From contig OY829662.1 in NCBI GenBank assembly GCA_963691815.1, positions 3,434,179 to 3,498,178 of the forward strand: a stretch of DNA of 64,000 nt, written 5' to 3'. Shown here piece after piece: positions 13,220 through 45,534 of the stretch (its first letter is position 1; every line of letters begins with the position of its first letter). Source of the DNA: Echiichthys vipera (lineage: Eukaryota > Chordata > Actinopteri > Perciformes > Trachinidae). Both the position numbers and the translations under genes were made by a program. The notes beneath the pieces are model-generated. The model did not search any database. It was not told the origin of the DNA and saw only the letters and a program-made list of their open reading frames with translations.

Positions 13220-16200
13220 GTCTCTAAACTAACCGTAACTCCTAAACCCTAACCCTAATCCTAACCCTAACCCTAACCCTAACCCTAATCTCAAACCTTA
13301 ACCCTATTTTAAATAGGCCATAACTTTTGATAGGAACGTGGTAGAGACTCCATCTTGGTACCGATGGAAAGCGCAGGGCCATAAATAGGGGGGTAGGCGA
13401 AGTCTCAACAAATGAGCACCTAAGGGGAAAGAAATAGGCACAGAATTGTTCAAGATCAAAGGGTTCCAGATGTCCGATCGCAACGAAACTAGCACCAGTG
13501 CACTCAGCGCCCAGGAAATAGGGGGGGTAGCCCAAGTTTCAAGTCTCTAAACTAACCCTAACTCCTAAACCCTAACCCTAATCCTAACCCTAACCCTAAC
13601 CCTAACCCTAATCTCAAACCTTAACCCTATTTTAAATAGGCCATAACTTTTGATAGGAACGTGGTAGAGACTCCATCTTGGTACCGATGGAAAGCGCAGG
13701 GCCATAAATAGGGGGGTAGGCGAAGTCTCAACAAATGAGCACCTAAGGGGAAAAAAATAGGCACAGAATTGTTCAAGATCAAAGGGTTCCCGACGTCCGA
13801 TCGCAACGAAACTAGCACCAGTGCACTCAGCGCCCAGGAAATAGGGGGGGTAGCCCAAGTTTCAAGTCTCTAAACTAACCCTAACTCCTAAACCCTAACC
13901 CTAATCCTAACCCTAACCCAAACCCTAACCCTAACCCTAATCTCAAACCTTAACCCTATTTTAAATAGGCCATAACTTTTTATAAGAACGTCGTAGAGAC
14001 TCCATCTTGGTACCGATGGAAAGCGCAGGGCCATAAATAGGGGGGTAGGCGAAGTCTCAACAAATGAGCACCTAAGGGGAAAAAAATAGGTACAGAATTG
14101 TTCAAGATCAAAGGGTTCCAGACGTCTGATCGCAACGAAACTAGCACGAGTGCACTCAGCGCCCAGGAAATAGGGGGGGTAGCCCAAGTTTCAAGTCTCT
14201 AAACTAACCCTAACTCCTAAACCCTCACCCTAACCCTAATCCTAACCCTAACCCTAACCCTAACCCTAATCCCAAACCCTAACCCTAACCCTAACCCTAA
14301 CCCTAACCCTAACCCTAACCCTATTTTAAATAGGCCATAACTTTTGATAGGAACGTCGTAGAGACTCCATCTTGGTACCGATGGAAAGCGCAGGGCCATA
14401 AATAGGGGGGTAGGCGAAGTCTCAACAAATGAGCACCTAAGGGGAAAAAAATAGGCACAGAATTGTTCAAGATCAAAGGGTTCCCGACGTCCGATCGCAA
14501 CGAAACTAGCACGAGTGCACTCAGCGCCCAGGAAATAGGGGGGGTAGCCCAAGTTTCAAGTCTCTAAACTAACCCTAACTCCTAACTCCTAAACCTTAAC
14601 CCTAACCCTAACCCTAACCCTAATCCCAAACCCTAACCCTAACCCTAATCTCAAACCTTAACCCTATTTTAAATAGGCCATAACTTTTGATAGGAACGTC
14701 GTAGAGACTCCATCTTGGTACCGATGGAAAGCGCAGGGCCATAAATAGGGGGGTAGGCGAAGTCTCAACAAATGAGCACCTAAGGGGAAAAAAATAGGCA
14801 CAGAATTGTTCAAGATCAAAGGGTTCCCGACGTCCGATCGCAACGAAACTAGCACCAGTGCACTCAGCGCCCAGGAAATAGGGGGGGTAACCCAAGTTAC
14901 AAGTCTCTAAACTAACCATAACCCCTAAACCCTAACCCTAATCCTAACCCTAACCCTAACCCAAACCCTAACCCTAACCCTAACCCTAATCCCAAACCCT
15001 AACCCTAACCCTAACCCTAACCCTAACCCTAATCTCAAACCTTAACCCTATTTTAAATAGGCCATAACTTTTGATAGGAACGTTGTAGAGACTCCATCTT
15101 GGTACCGATGGAAAGCGCAGGGCCATAAATAGGGGGGTAGGCGAAGTCTCAACACATGAGCACCTAAGGGGAAAAAAATAGGTACAGAATTGTTCAAGAT
15201 CAAAGGGTTCCAGACGTCCGATCGCAACGAAACTAGCACCAGTGCACTCAGCGCCCAGGAAATAGGGTGGGTAGCCCAAGTTTCAAGTCTCTAAACTAAC
15301 CCTAACTCCTAAACCCTAACCCTAATCCTAACCCTAACCCTAACCCTAATCCCAAACCCTAACCCTAACCCTAATCTCAAACCTTAACCCTATTTTAAAT
15401 AGGCCATAACTTTTGATAGGAACGTCGTAGAGACTCCATCTTGGTACCGATGGAAAGCGCAGGGCCATAAATAGGGGGGTAGGCGAAGTCTCAACAAATG
15501 AGCACCTAAGGGGAAAAAAATAGGCACAGAATTGTTCAAGATCAAAGGGTTCCCGACGTCCGATCGCAACGAAACTAGCACCAGTGCACTCAGCGCCCAG
15601 GAAATAGGGGGGGTAGCCCAAGTTTCAAGTCTCTAAACTAACCCTAACTCCTAAACCCTAACCCTAATCCTAACCCTAACCCTAACCCTAACCCTAACCC
15701 TAATCCCAAACCCTTACCCTAACTCTAACCCTAATCTCAAACCTTAACCCTATTTTAAATAGGCCATAACTTTTGATAGGAACGTCGTAGAGACTCCATC
15801 TTGGTACCGATGGAAAGCGCAGGGCCATAAATAGGGGGGTAGGCGAAGTCTCAACAAATGAGCACCTAAGGGGAAAAAAATAGGCACAGAATTGTTCAAG
15901 ATCAAAGGGTTCCCGACGTCCGATCGCAACGAAACTAGCACCAGTGCACTCAGCGCCCAGGAAATAGGGGGGGTAGCCCAAGTTTCAAGTCTCTAAACTA
16001 ACCATAACCCCTAAACCCTAACCCTAATCCTAACCCTAACCCTAACCCTAACCCTAACCCAAACCCTAACCCTAACCCTAACCCTAATCCCAAACCCTAA
16101 CCCTAACCCTAACCCTAACCCTAATCTCAAACCTTAACCCTATTTTAAATAGGCCATAACTTTTGATAGGAACGTCGTAGAGACTCCATCTTGGTACCGA

Positions 16201-16821
16201 TGGAAAGCGCAGGGCCATAAATAGGGGGGTAGGTGAAGTCTCAACAAATGAGCACCTAAGGGGAAAAAAATAGGTACAGAATTGTTCAAGATCAAAGGGT
16301 TCCCGACGTCCGATCGCAACGAAACTAGCACGAGTGCACTCAGCGCCCAGGAAATAGGAGGGGGGAAGCCCAAGTATCAAGTCTCTAAACTAACCCTAAC
16401 TCCTAAACCCTAACCCTAATCCTAACCCTAACCCTAACCCTAATCCCAAACCCTAACCCTAACCCTAGCCCTAATCTCAAACCTTAACCCTATTTTAAAT
16501 AGGCCATAACTTTTGATAGGAACGTCGTAGAGACTCCATCTTGGTACCGATGGAAAGCGCAGGGCCATAAATAGGGGGGTAGGCGAAGTCTCAACAAATG
16601 AGCACCTAAGGGGGAAAAAATAGGCACAGAATTGTTCAAGATCAAAGGGTTCCCGACGTCCGATCGCAACGAAACTAGCACCAGTGCACTCAGCGCCCAG
16701 GAAATAGGGGGGGTAGCCCAAGTTTCAAGTCTCTAAACTAACCCTAACTCCTAAACCCTAACCCTAATCCTAACCCTAACCCTAACCCTAAGCCCTATTT
16801 TAAATAGGCCATAACTTTTGA

Positions 16822-17106
16822 TGACAATTTTCTATGACCATGTAAGCACCGTTCAGGGCAAGTTCTTTGTAATGCAAATTCCTTGGCACTAAACCTGATT
16901 CTGATGACTTTTCCTGAAACAAATTATGTTGTGACTGATTCAAGGATTCTTTGGACATATTACATTTTGACTTTTTCGACAAACTATACTATGACTTTCT
17001 GTGTCTTGTTCTTTGGACGCCCTTTTTTGTGATTTAAAAAAAAAAAATTACGCCATGACTGCTTTAAACAGGCCATCCTGAGACTGATTCAGGGATTTTT
17101 TGACAT
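16822..17106. other. Proximal boundary of the satellite; AT-rich transition DNA
   Basis: The last satellite unit (from 16797) breaks off after about 25 bases (ACTTTTGAT) and joins unrelated sequence. The following DNA carries degenerate copies of a TGACTTTTTCGACAAACTATAC motif. That motif recurs at 17327-17425 and, inverted, in the SBK1 intron at 20.2-20.96 kb. No gene is seen. Confidence 0.6.
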
Positions 17107-17326
17107 ACTAGAGCTAATGTGTCAAACTGATCCAGTAAAGGGCCGTGTGGCTGCAGGTTTTTATTCCAACCAAGCAACAACACACCTGACTCGACTTATT
17201 CAAACACCTGAACTGTCTTCACACAGTAAATTTGTTGGACCAGGTGTGTTTTTGCTTGGTTGGAACAGAAACCTGCAGCCACAGCGACCCTTTACTGGAT
17301 CACTTTGACACCCCTGTAACTAGAGT
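17107..17326. mobile_element. hAT-like MITE with 8-bp target-site duplication
   Basis: A 204-bp element (17115-17318) has long terminal inverted repeats. The left arm reads GTGTCAAACTGATCCAGTAA, and the right arm read in reverse complement is GTGTCAAAGTGATCCAGTAA. The homology continues through GGCTGCAGGTTT and TTCCAACCAAGCAA. It is flanked by ACTAGAGC (17107-17114) and ACTAGAGT (17319-17326), an 8-bp duplication with one mismatch, as expected for hAT insertions. The outermost left bases are slightly eroded compared with the CAGGGGTGTCAAA end on the right. No transposase is present. Confidence 0.75.
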
Positions 17327-18104
17327 ATGACTTTTTTCCCACCTTTTTCAACATTATATATCATTTTTTATGACTTTTTCGACATACTATACTTTGCCTT
17401 TTCAGTCAAACTATACTACACATTGATTTAAAAAAACGAACAGGCTCCAATTTTAATATTCGGGGTGTTTATTTCAACCAACGTTCACCACAGTAATAAT
17501 CACTTCATGCAACACTTCTGAGAAACTGAAAAGACAGATTTCTGAAACACTTCAATCCCCAAATGTCCTTTAAGGTTTCCTACATTTGTTTATCTCGACT
17601 CACATTTTCAGGATTTACCTTTCTAACTAAACAGCAAAAAACTAGAATGAAAAGTTATGAGGGCAGGTATGAACTTAATTACATTCTTCAATCCTGGATT
17701 TTGCCTATTTTTCCAGAAAAAGACAATTATGTCACCTGCTCAATGAAAGGTACAACTCCCATTCACTTATCAACCATGCACACTGAAAAGTTAGAATTAC
17801 ACATGATAGTCTTGTATGTTATGTTCCCAAATGTCGGATTTGTATGTGATTATTTTACCCTAATGGAAACGAAGAGCTCTTTTCCAAAACGAGGTAAAAG
17901 CCAAATTTAAAAAAAATTAGTTTGAGCCCCTTTGCTGTATACAACCTTTTCACTGCTTCATCAGTGTTTCTGCCAAATTGCTATATTTCCTTGTTTAAAA
18001 TAGTCTCAAGATGCAGTTCCTTTCCAAACCGCGACCAGCGCCAAACCTATTTTTAGCCTAAATGCGATACGTCCTCTCGACCAATCAGAATTCAGTGAGC
18101 GTTC
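17327..18104. other. Non-coding DNA between MITE and SBK1 3' region
   Basis: The stretch starts with two degenerate copies of the GACTTTTTCGACATACTATAC motif (17327-17425). The remainder is AT-rich single-copy-looking DNA. A 115-codon open frame at 17563-17910 (plus strand) resembles no family I recognise and has no obvious splice context. I do not call it a gene. Confidence 0.4.
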
Positions 18105-18240
18105 TATTCAATTCAATTCAATTTTATTTATAGTGTCGAATCATAACAAAAGGTATCTCAGGACACTTCACAGAGTAGGTAAAGACCACACTCTATGACT
18201 TCTTTATGATTTACAGAGACCCAATAATTCCCCATATTCA
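18105..18240. repeat. Teleost dispersed retroposon-like fragment (ATTCAATTTTATTTATA type)
   Basis: The sequence reads ATTCAATTCAATTTTATTTA, then AATCATAACAAAAGGTATCT and CAGGACACTTCACAGAGTAG. This matches a very common fish interspersed repeat by memory of its consensus. A second diverged copy is at 56061-56140. The class (LINE tail or SINE) is uncertain. Confidence 0.55.
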
Positions 18241-18499
18241 GTTATTGTCCCACTGTGCTGCAGTTTAACGGTTGGCAGTTTAAACACATATCCAGTTAAC
18301 ACACTGCTGACCACGATGTGCAGTCACTCGTGTTGTTTGTTGCTATTGTACGACGGGGTTTAGGCATCACAGGCAGACATGAAAAAGGACATTTTGGGTG
18401 AGAGAAAACAGTCTGAGGACTTCTACTTCCATGGAAAATCACGAAACATGACCAATATTTAAAATAAAATCTGTGCAGAAATTCAAATTTCCAGTCATT

Positions 18500-18505
18500 T
18501 TTATT
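18500..18505 (-). terminator. Candidate SBK1 polyadenylation signal AATAAA
   Basis: The minus strand reads AATAAA about 510 bases after the SBK1 stop codon. It is the first canonical hexamer I found downstream of the stop. Its use is inferred only from position. Confidence 0.4.
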
Positions 18506-19014
18506 CGTCAGAGAAAAACAACAATCTCTGATCAAAACAAACCATAAATATTTGCATCTGATATCAATAAATAATTCAACTCCCAATTAAAATAGACCAA
18601 GAAAAAACACTTTACAGGAAACATGAAAATGGCCACGACAGTAAAACACACAAAAGTACCTTCAACAAATCCTCTCGGATCCAGTCGCATCTTTTTCTTC
18701 ACAGATTATTTTTGCGGGGACTGGATTATTCCAAATATCTCGACATATTCGTGGATTATGAATGTTTTTGTTAGTTTTTTCTTCCTTTAAAACACTTAAA
18801 GGAAGTTTAACGTCGTCTCCCTCTTCATTTCCTCAGAGCTCTTCTTCATCAGAAATGAGTTAATCCACAGTGAAGCCTCGTCGTGCGTCAGACTGTCCAT
18901 CCTGACGCCAAAGCGCCACGCTTTTCTCCTCTTCCTCGCTCGGAGGAATCTTCCTCCTCAGCTCACGCCCGCCTCACGTGTGCGAGCATCCTGAATCCCA
19001 GCGTCGGCCAACCT

Positions 19015-39736
<20,722 letters not shown>

Positions 39737-39788
39737 TGTCGCGGTGGGGACGGGCCGGAGCCAAGGGCTGGTCTGGAGACGGATGTTC

Positions 39789-40430
39789 CTGCAGGAGGGG
39801 CAGGAAGGGAAAGAAAAGGTTCAGTGTGCGACCGGCGTCCACCCGTGTCGACCCCCGACTGCAGACAGAGCACACCTACTGCACCGTGTGAAGACATGAA
39901 GTGAAGGCTTTGTGTTTGTTTGTTTGAAGATCACAATGAGAAAGAAAATTAAATAAACGGGGACGTTTCTTTCTAGTGGGAGTACTCAGATCTTATACTT
40001 GAGCTAAAGTATTGATGCCAATGCAAGTTTTGATTCTACCGACCTGTCTGATTCTTCAGTGTTTCCCTTTTTGATTCCTGGTCGAGTTTCTTTGTGGAAA
40101 AAGTCGACACACAGATTTTTCAGCGTTTTAAAGTGAGATTCCTGCACAAAATCATCAAATAAGCCATCGAGACAGGTTTTTATTACGTGTAAAAACTATT
40201 AGCCAAGACATCAGGACGTGGCTAACAGTGATTAGCTCGGGGCAGCACGGTGAAGGCATTCAAAGGTCTTTTTTAACCACTAATGCTGCTGAAAATAACA
40301 GCAAACCTCTGCAGCAGCATGAGAAGAGTCCCAACACACAAAACAAAGCACCAACAACGTAAGCAGTGGCGGATTAAGGTGCTCATGGGGCCCTGGGCTA
40401 CTGTTTGTTTGGGCCCCCCACATTATTAAT
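39789..40430. other. SBK1 5'UTR intron, no recognised feature until 40370
   Basis: Intronic by the splice model. From about 40370 the sequence GTGGCGGATTAAGGTGCTCA, then GGGGCCCTGGGC, is a common fish-repeat leader preceding the 30-bp array. Confidence 0.4.
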
Positions 40431-40457
40431 CACGCTTTATCAGAAAAAACAAACAAT

Positions 40458-40852
40458 AGGCCAAGGTCTCTAAAACAGGGTCCACATAGGCCAAGGTCTC
40501 TAACACAGGGTCCACACAGGCCAAGGTCTCTAACACAGGGTCCACACAGGCCAAGGTCTCTAAAACAGGGTCCACACAGGCCAAGGTCTCTAAAACAGGG
40601 TCCACACAGGCCAAGGTCTCTAAAACAGGGTCCACACAGGCCAAGGTCTCTAACACAGGGTCCACACAGGCCAAGGTCTCTAAAACAGGGTCCACACAGG
40701 CCAAGGTCTCTAACACAGGGTCCACATAGGCCAAGGTCTCTAAAACAGGGTCCACACAGGCCAAGGTCTCTAAAACAGGGTCCACACAGGCCAAGGTCTC
40801 TAACACAGGGTCCACACAGGTCAAGGTCTCTAACACAGGGTCCACACAGGCC
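40458..40852. repeat. 30-bp minisatellite (GGCCAAGGTCTCTAA family)
   Basis: About 13 copies of a 30-bp unit with variable positions AAAACAGGG/ACACAGGG and CACATAGG/CACACAGG. 30 is a multiple of three, so two long minus-strand frames stay open. These are not genes. Confidence 0.95.
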
Positions 40853-41186
40853 ATAAAAATAGTCCTGAGTTCTCTGTAGAACCAGGATGTACAGAAGCAC
40901 AGATCTGCCATTAAACTGTCATGAGGCCGTTATTTACGTTTTCCATTAAGCACAAACAAGCTCTGCACCGGTCACATGATCAGGTTCAACAGAGGAGACA
41001 CTGAACTGCGTCTGACCGGACAAAACTAGGATTATGAATTACAAATATCCAAAACTTTGCTTCCAATCTCGGCATATCTGTCTCACCTTCCTCCCGTCTG
41101 CTGCCACGAGAAGAAGCCAAGCAGCAGCAACACTCGTCTGCTGTTTCCTCCATCGCTCATCACCCACAGCGGGGCCACAACTCTCC

Positions 41187-41225
<39 letters not shown>

Positions 41226-41485
41226 ACTGGAGAGACTTCACAGCCCCGATGGCGCGGCAGCACAGTCGTACCATCGCTCATTAACGGGTTGAGGAAGTGT
41301 TGAAGGAGACAGGATGTTACACACAGCCCGTGCATCGAGTCCATCTGTGCTCCCGTCCACAGTGCGACCGCACACGACAGTTAAATGTGTATAAAACACG
41401 TGAAAACAATGAAACCAAACACAAAAATACACAGTACGTTGGTGTTACACTAAATGAAGCGACTCATGATGCAGAGTGACCCTTT
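40853..41485. other. Intron DNA with a short (CT)n tract
   Basis: A (CT)n tract of about 34 bp lies at 41188-41221. No coding signal is recognised. Confidence 0.5.
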
Positions 41486-41865
41486 CCGTGTCTGCGTGGG
41501 TTTTCTCCGGGTTCCTCCCACAGTCCAAAGACGTGCAGGTGTTCGGTTCATTGATGACTCTAAATCCTCCGTAGGTGTGAATGCCCCTGACATCGGGCGT
41601 GAGGCGGGGTCCACCCTGGACAGGACGCCAGTCTATCACAGGACACATAGAGACGAACAGAGACAGACAACCATTCACACCTACGGGTGATTTTAGAGTC
41701 ATCAATGAACCGAACACCTGCACGTCTTTGGACTGTGGGAGGAAACCGGAGAACCCGGAGAAAACCCACGCAGACACGGGGAGAACAAGCAAACTCCACA
41801 CAGAAGGGCCCCAGCCGGGATTCGAACTTGGAACCTTCTTGCTGTGAGGCGACAGTGGTAACCAC
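41486..41865. repeat. Teleost interspersed repeat forming a long inverted repeat
   Basis: The left arm 41486-41583 (CCGTGTCTGCGTGGGTTTTC ... GTAGGTGTGAATG) is nearly the reverse complement of the right arm 41672-41779 (CATTCACACCTACGG ... GAAAACCCACGCAGACACGG). The loop is 88 bp. The tail GCAAACTCCACACAGAAGGG and GGGATTCGAACTTGGAACCT continues to about 41865. This is a very common vertebrate/fish repeat; its class is not certain. Confidence 0.8.
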
Positions 41866-42343
41866 TTCAGTGTTTCCTTAATATAATCCCAGCTTTTAAT
41901 GTGGTTACCTGTGTATAAACTCCTCCTATAGGTGGAAACAACAGCCTTCTGATCCAGAATATCACCTATAATGCGAGGGGGTGCGTTTCACGGCAGGGGT
42001 GCTGAATACGGCACAACACCGGGACGAGTAGGGTTTAAAAGGGTTAAAAGGTAAAAACAATTATAGCAACTCTCCTCTACTGAACACAGAGAAATAACAC
42101 ACAAAGATGTCACTAACTCTTAAAATTACAACAGAACATTGTGTGGTTTTGGAGGCGGGGGGTGAAATCACCGTCTCCAGACCCAAACGTCTGTGCTGAG
42201 CTTTTCAAAATAAAGTACCACCAGCAGATAAAATGAGGAGTCAGCTGAACCCCAGGGAGCCGGCCGGCTGTCCATCACCGCTCCACTCAGCGTCCGTCTG
42301 ACAAGGTCAATAAAACAAACACACAGTGGACGAGGCGTCCGGG

Positions 42344-42518
<175 letters not shown>

Positions 42519-43004
42519 CCACCTGAACACACAGAAACAGTGCTCTCATTTTCTGCCTCGGTGGTTCGATTTTAATTTAAATTTAAGCTCTTTTCTCTGA
42601 ATAACGACTGTTTTGTGGGGTTTTTCTGCAGCGCGGCGACGTCGGCACGGCAGCAGCATCATCAGCACGATGAATGAAAATGGATTTTGTGTCGGCGTGG
42701 ATAAAGAGCGGCTTGGACACAGCACTTTGTTCACGTTCCACACGGCGTTATTTACCGATACGCAGAACAGAAAGAGCAGGTTGCTTTAAACTGATTTGAT
42801 GTTCCCACGCATCCGCGTTTCTAAAACACTGCAAACACGAGGCCGACTGTGCTCAGGCTCGGAAAGTCTTTTCTTCCAGTCACAGCGTCGCAGTCACCTG
42901 TTTTCATGCACAGGTTCGATTTGTGCATCAAACACCAGAGTGAAAGCACAACAGGGTCGAGCAGGGGTGCAAAGATTCACCGGTGAGAACTGGAAACTGA
43001 TTTT

Positions 43005-43440
43005 AACGACGTCATCATTTTGCATCATTTAAGTCATTTTGCATCTATTTTAAGTCATTTTGCATCAATTTTTGGTTATTTGCATCTATCTGAAGTAATT
43101 TTGCATCCATTTTTAGTCATGTTGTATCCATTTGAAGTCCTTTTGTGTCAATTTTGTCATTTTGCATCCATTTTTTAAATTTTGTGTCTATTTGAAGGCA
43201 TTTTGCATCCATTTTTAGTCATTTTGCATCTATCTGAAGTAATTTTGTGTCCAATTTTTGTCATTTTGAATTAATTTTTTAAATTTTGTGTCTATTTGAA
43301 GTCATTTTGCGTCCATTTGAAGTCTCTTTTTATCTATTTTAAGTCATTTTGCATCCATTTTTGGTCATTTTGCATCAATTTTTGGTCATTTTGTGTCTAT
43401 TTGAAGTCATTTTGCGTCCATCATTTAATCTTTCATTTCA
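43005..43440 (+). repeat. Diverged 21-bp minisatellite (TTTTGCATCTATTTGAAGTC subtype)
   Basis: About 20 units of a TTGCATCNATTTNNAGTCAT type with TTTGAAGTC, TTTTTGGTC and TTTTTAGTC variants. It is older and more degenerate than the arrays at 52-57 kb. Confidence 0.85.
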
Positions 43441-44272
43441 TCACTGAATTATTATATATTAAAATGTATCGTAGCCCGTGATGAGGCTTCGAATGTCTGC
43501 ATCATCTGTGGAGGACAACATGTTCACTTGCCGTCTTGTTTAATTCTCCGCTTCTTTTAACCATAACAACCTTGACATGTATGCATGCACAGTCAACCAC
43601 ATAACCTCCTGAGCACAAGCAGCAAACGCTCACGTGTGCGCTCACGCTGCCGTCAAATCAAAGAGCCTGCAGATGAAAGAAGTCACAACCAGCTCTAATT
43701 AAGAGCATCTTCTGTTTCCGCGGCAGCTCCCAACAGCCCCTTCTCAGGGTAACGGTGCCACAGCAGCTCCCCAGAGGGCCTCAGGGAGCGCCAAGGCCTG
43801 TTTGCCTCCGGGACAAAGGGGGTGTGGGGGGGGAACCGCCTTGCCGTCTTTCTTTTCAATGAAACGCTCGTCTGTAATCAAAGCTGAAACGCTGCCGGCT
43901 TTTGCGTCATTGCTGCTTTTCTCTCCATCTGTGCCTCCTGGCTAATGTTACCTGCCTATTGCACCGAACAGGAGGGTTCAGACAGAATGTGGTAACACCT
44001 GATGGGGGGGGGGGGGGAAACTGCAGGGGTAGCACAGGGGTGAAAAGCTCACAGGGTTAAAAAGACCTTCCTGCACCAACAGCAGCATCTGTCACGCCTG
44101 CCTTGTGTCTCCTAAAGACTAAAGGCTTCCCAATGGTGCATCCAAATTCCTGCTTTTTGAGGATTTTTCTAAAACGTAGCCTTTGCATCATGATCACAAT
44201 GAAATAATACAAAGCTAAGGGATCAGTGTTAGGATTGTTTATACTAGGCAGTGTCTGTAGGGGGAGAAGTTC
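43441..44272. other. Intron DNA, single-copy-looking
   Basis: Contains a G-run at about 44004-44018. No coding exon is recognised. Confidence 0.4.
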
Positions 44273-44347
44273 AGCATCCGTGAGGAACTCGGAGTAGAGC
44301 CGCTGCTCCTTTGCGTTGAAAGGAGCCAGTTGAGGTGGTTCAGGATC
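44273..44347 (+). pseudogene. Non-LTR retrotransposon ORF2 C-terminal fragment
   Basis: The translation SIREELGVEPLLLCVERSQL followed by RWF matches the ELGVEPLLLRVERSQLRWFG motif common in fish LINE reverse-transcriptase C-terminal regions. It covers only about 25 codons. Confidence 0.6.
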
Positions 44348-44384
44348 ATAGGGTCCTTGTCCCCCCCTCCAGGCCCGTTTGTAC

Positions 44385-44615
44385 TCACACTACCTGGGCC
44401 TCGGAGAATGCTTCTTGCTGCCTATACGTCATCACGCCGTAACACGTCACACGCATTGATGACGTCATGGCGATGCGTGGCTTTGTTTCCAGATCTTTCC
44501 GTAGACCTCGGAGTTTTTGTGCGTCTTGTCGACTGTTTTTGAATCTTTTCATCGACCAAATCTGCAGTAAACACTCCACCTCCGAATCACACCAACGTGA
44601 ACCTTTCACCGCCAT
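44385..44615 (-). pseudogene. Harbinger-like Myb/SANT protein, N-terminal fragment
   Basis: The minus strand encodes MAVKGSRWCDSEVECLLQIW, with the Trp spacing of the Myb-like DNA-binding partner of PIF/Harbinger elements. It then degenerates after about 45 residues. It follows the 44660-44835 repeat on the same strand. This supports a truncated Harbinger-like copy rather than a host gene. Confidence 0.55.
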
Positions 44616-44639
44616 TGTTTTAAATGTCCGCGCATGATC

Positions 44640-44840
44640 CCTCCTTCTTTTTTCTACGTCCCAACAGGCGCACAGGAAATGACCTCAGAACCGCCGTAGG
44701 CCTCGTGCTCGTGCGCACGCTCGTGCTCGTACACGTGCAAACTCGCTCTACAAAAGCCCACCTCTCCCAAACGGGCCGGGGACGCGGTACGGTTGCACTC
44801 ACACTGGTCAAAGGAACCAGACCTTACCCGTAAAACCTGT
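44640..44840 (-). mobile_element. Harbinger-like element 5' end
   Basis: Inverted copy of 34164-34425: GGTCTGGTTCCTTTGACCAG, GGCCCGTTTGGGAGAGGTGG, GAGCACGAGGCCTACGGCGG and CCTGTGCGCCTGTTGGGACG on the minus strand. It sits directly upstream of the Myb-like fragment. Confidence 0.6.
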
Positions 44841-45530
44841 TTGGGCACGACACGGATGACTCTGCTCTTATTTACTAGTCACAGAAAATGAACAGAACTA
44901 AAAAAGGTCGGTACATTTCTTCTCCTTCAACACAGAAGCTTAAATTTCAAGCAGAGTTGAAACTGCTGCGATGCAAAGCTCTCGAGTCTCTCCTCAGTGA
45001 ATCAGTGACAGCTCGTACAGAACGATGCTGCAGTAAGTTTGATCTGGAACAACGAGAAGAGATCACATTTCTCTTGTTCCAAAGCTGCAGTTGGTGTAAA
45101 GATGGATCTTTAAGGTCATAGCACTTGTTTATACATCTATTCGTGACCCGACAGATCCACAGACTCCTCACCGCTGCTCACCGAACCAAAACAGACGTCA
45201 CATCGTCCGAAAAACATCAATTTACGACTACGAATAATTAGTGCGTGTAACTGCACGTAAAAGGTGATGAGTGACGGCCTCTCTGTTGTAAGCACTGCAG
45301 AAAAAAACGCCTCTGCCATCTCATTTGTGCTCAGGCCAACCTCGACGTGTAAGACATCAGCACCTAATTAATCATCTGTAATGTTAAATCAATACGTCAG
45401 CCAACTGAAGAAATACCCGAGGATCAAACGCTCGCTGCAAAAAAGTCTTTCAGGACTGAAAGAGGAGGAGAAACAACACAATTACACTGGAAAACCTGAG
45501 TCATTTGGTCTTTGGACCGGACTGAAATGT
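44841..45530. other. Intron DNA with no recognised feature
   Basis: No splice-bounded open frame or known repeat is recognised. Confidence 0.4.
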
Positions 45531-45534
45531 CTCA

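Larger units (their letters stand above)
1..16821. repeat. Subtelomeric satellite array with interspersed CCCTAA telomeric repeats
   Basis: About 48 full units and one truncated unit are present. Each starts with TTTTAAATAGGCCATAACTT (near 1, 329, 652, 1013, 1374 and so on to 16494). The non-telomeric core is about 230-260 bp. It contains a constant GGTACC site, a poly-G run of variable length before TAGCCC, and then CTCTAAACTAACC leading into CCCTAA tracts of variable length. Unit length ranges from about 320 to 415 bp, mostly because the telomeric tract and G-run vary. Many CpGs (for example GACGTCCGATCGCAACG) are kept in nearly every copy. The C-rich strand is the plus strand, so the chromosome terminus lies to the left. 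Open frames of ~63-100 aa per unit are repeat translations with no ATG at the longest start and an Arg-Val tail read from TTAGGG. They are not genes. Confidence 0.95.

Noticed and set aside
263..16721. Repeated ~63-100 aa minus-strand open frames in every satellite unit
   Set aside because: The longest ones start at TTG, end in Arg-Val from telomeric DNA, occur in two overlapping frames per unit, and change frame with G-run length. They are satellite translations.
17563..17910. 115-codon plus-strand frame near the satellite border
   Set aside because: AT-rich, no homology recognised, no splice or promoter signals. Such a length can occur by chance.
40426..40911. Two overlapping ~160-codon frames with repeated CVDPVLETLA or GPCVRDLGL
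   Set aside because: Product of the 30-bp minisatellite. It is open in two frames at once, with no flanking exon signals.
41800..41860. Possible tRNA because of GGGATTCGAACTTGG
   Set aside because: No acceptor stem or anticodon arm can be built around it. It is part of a dispersed fish repeat.
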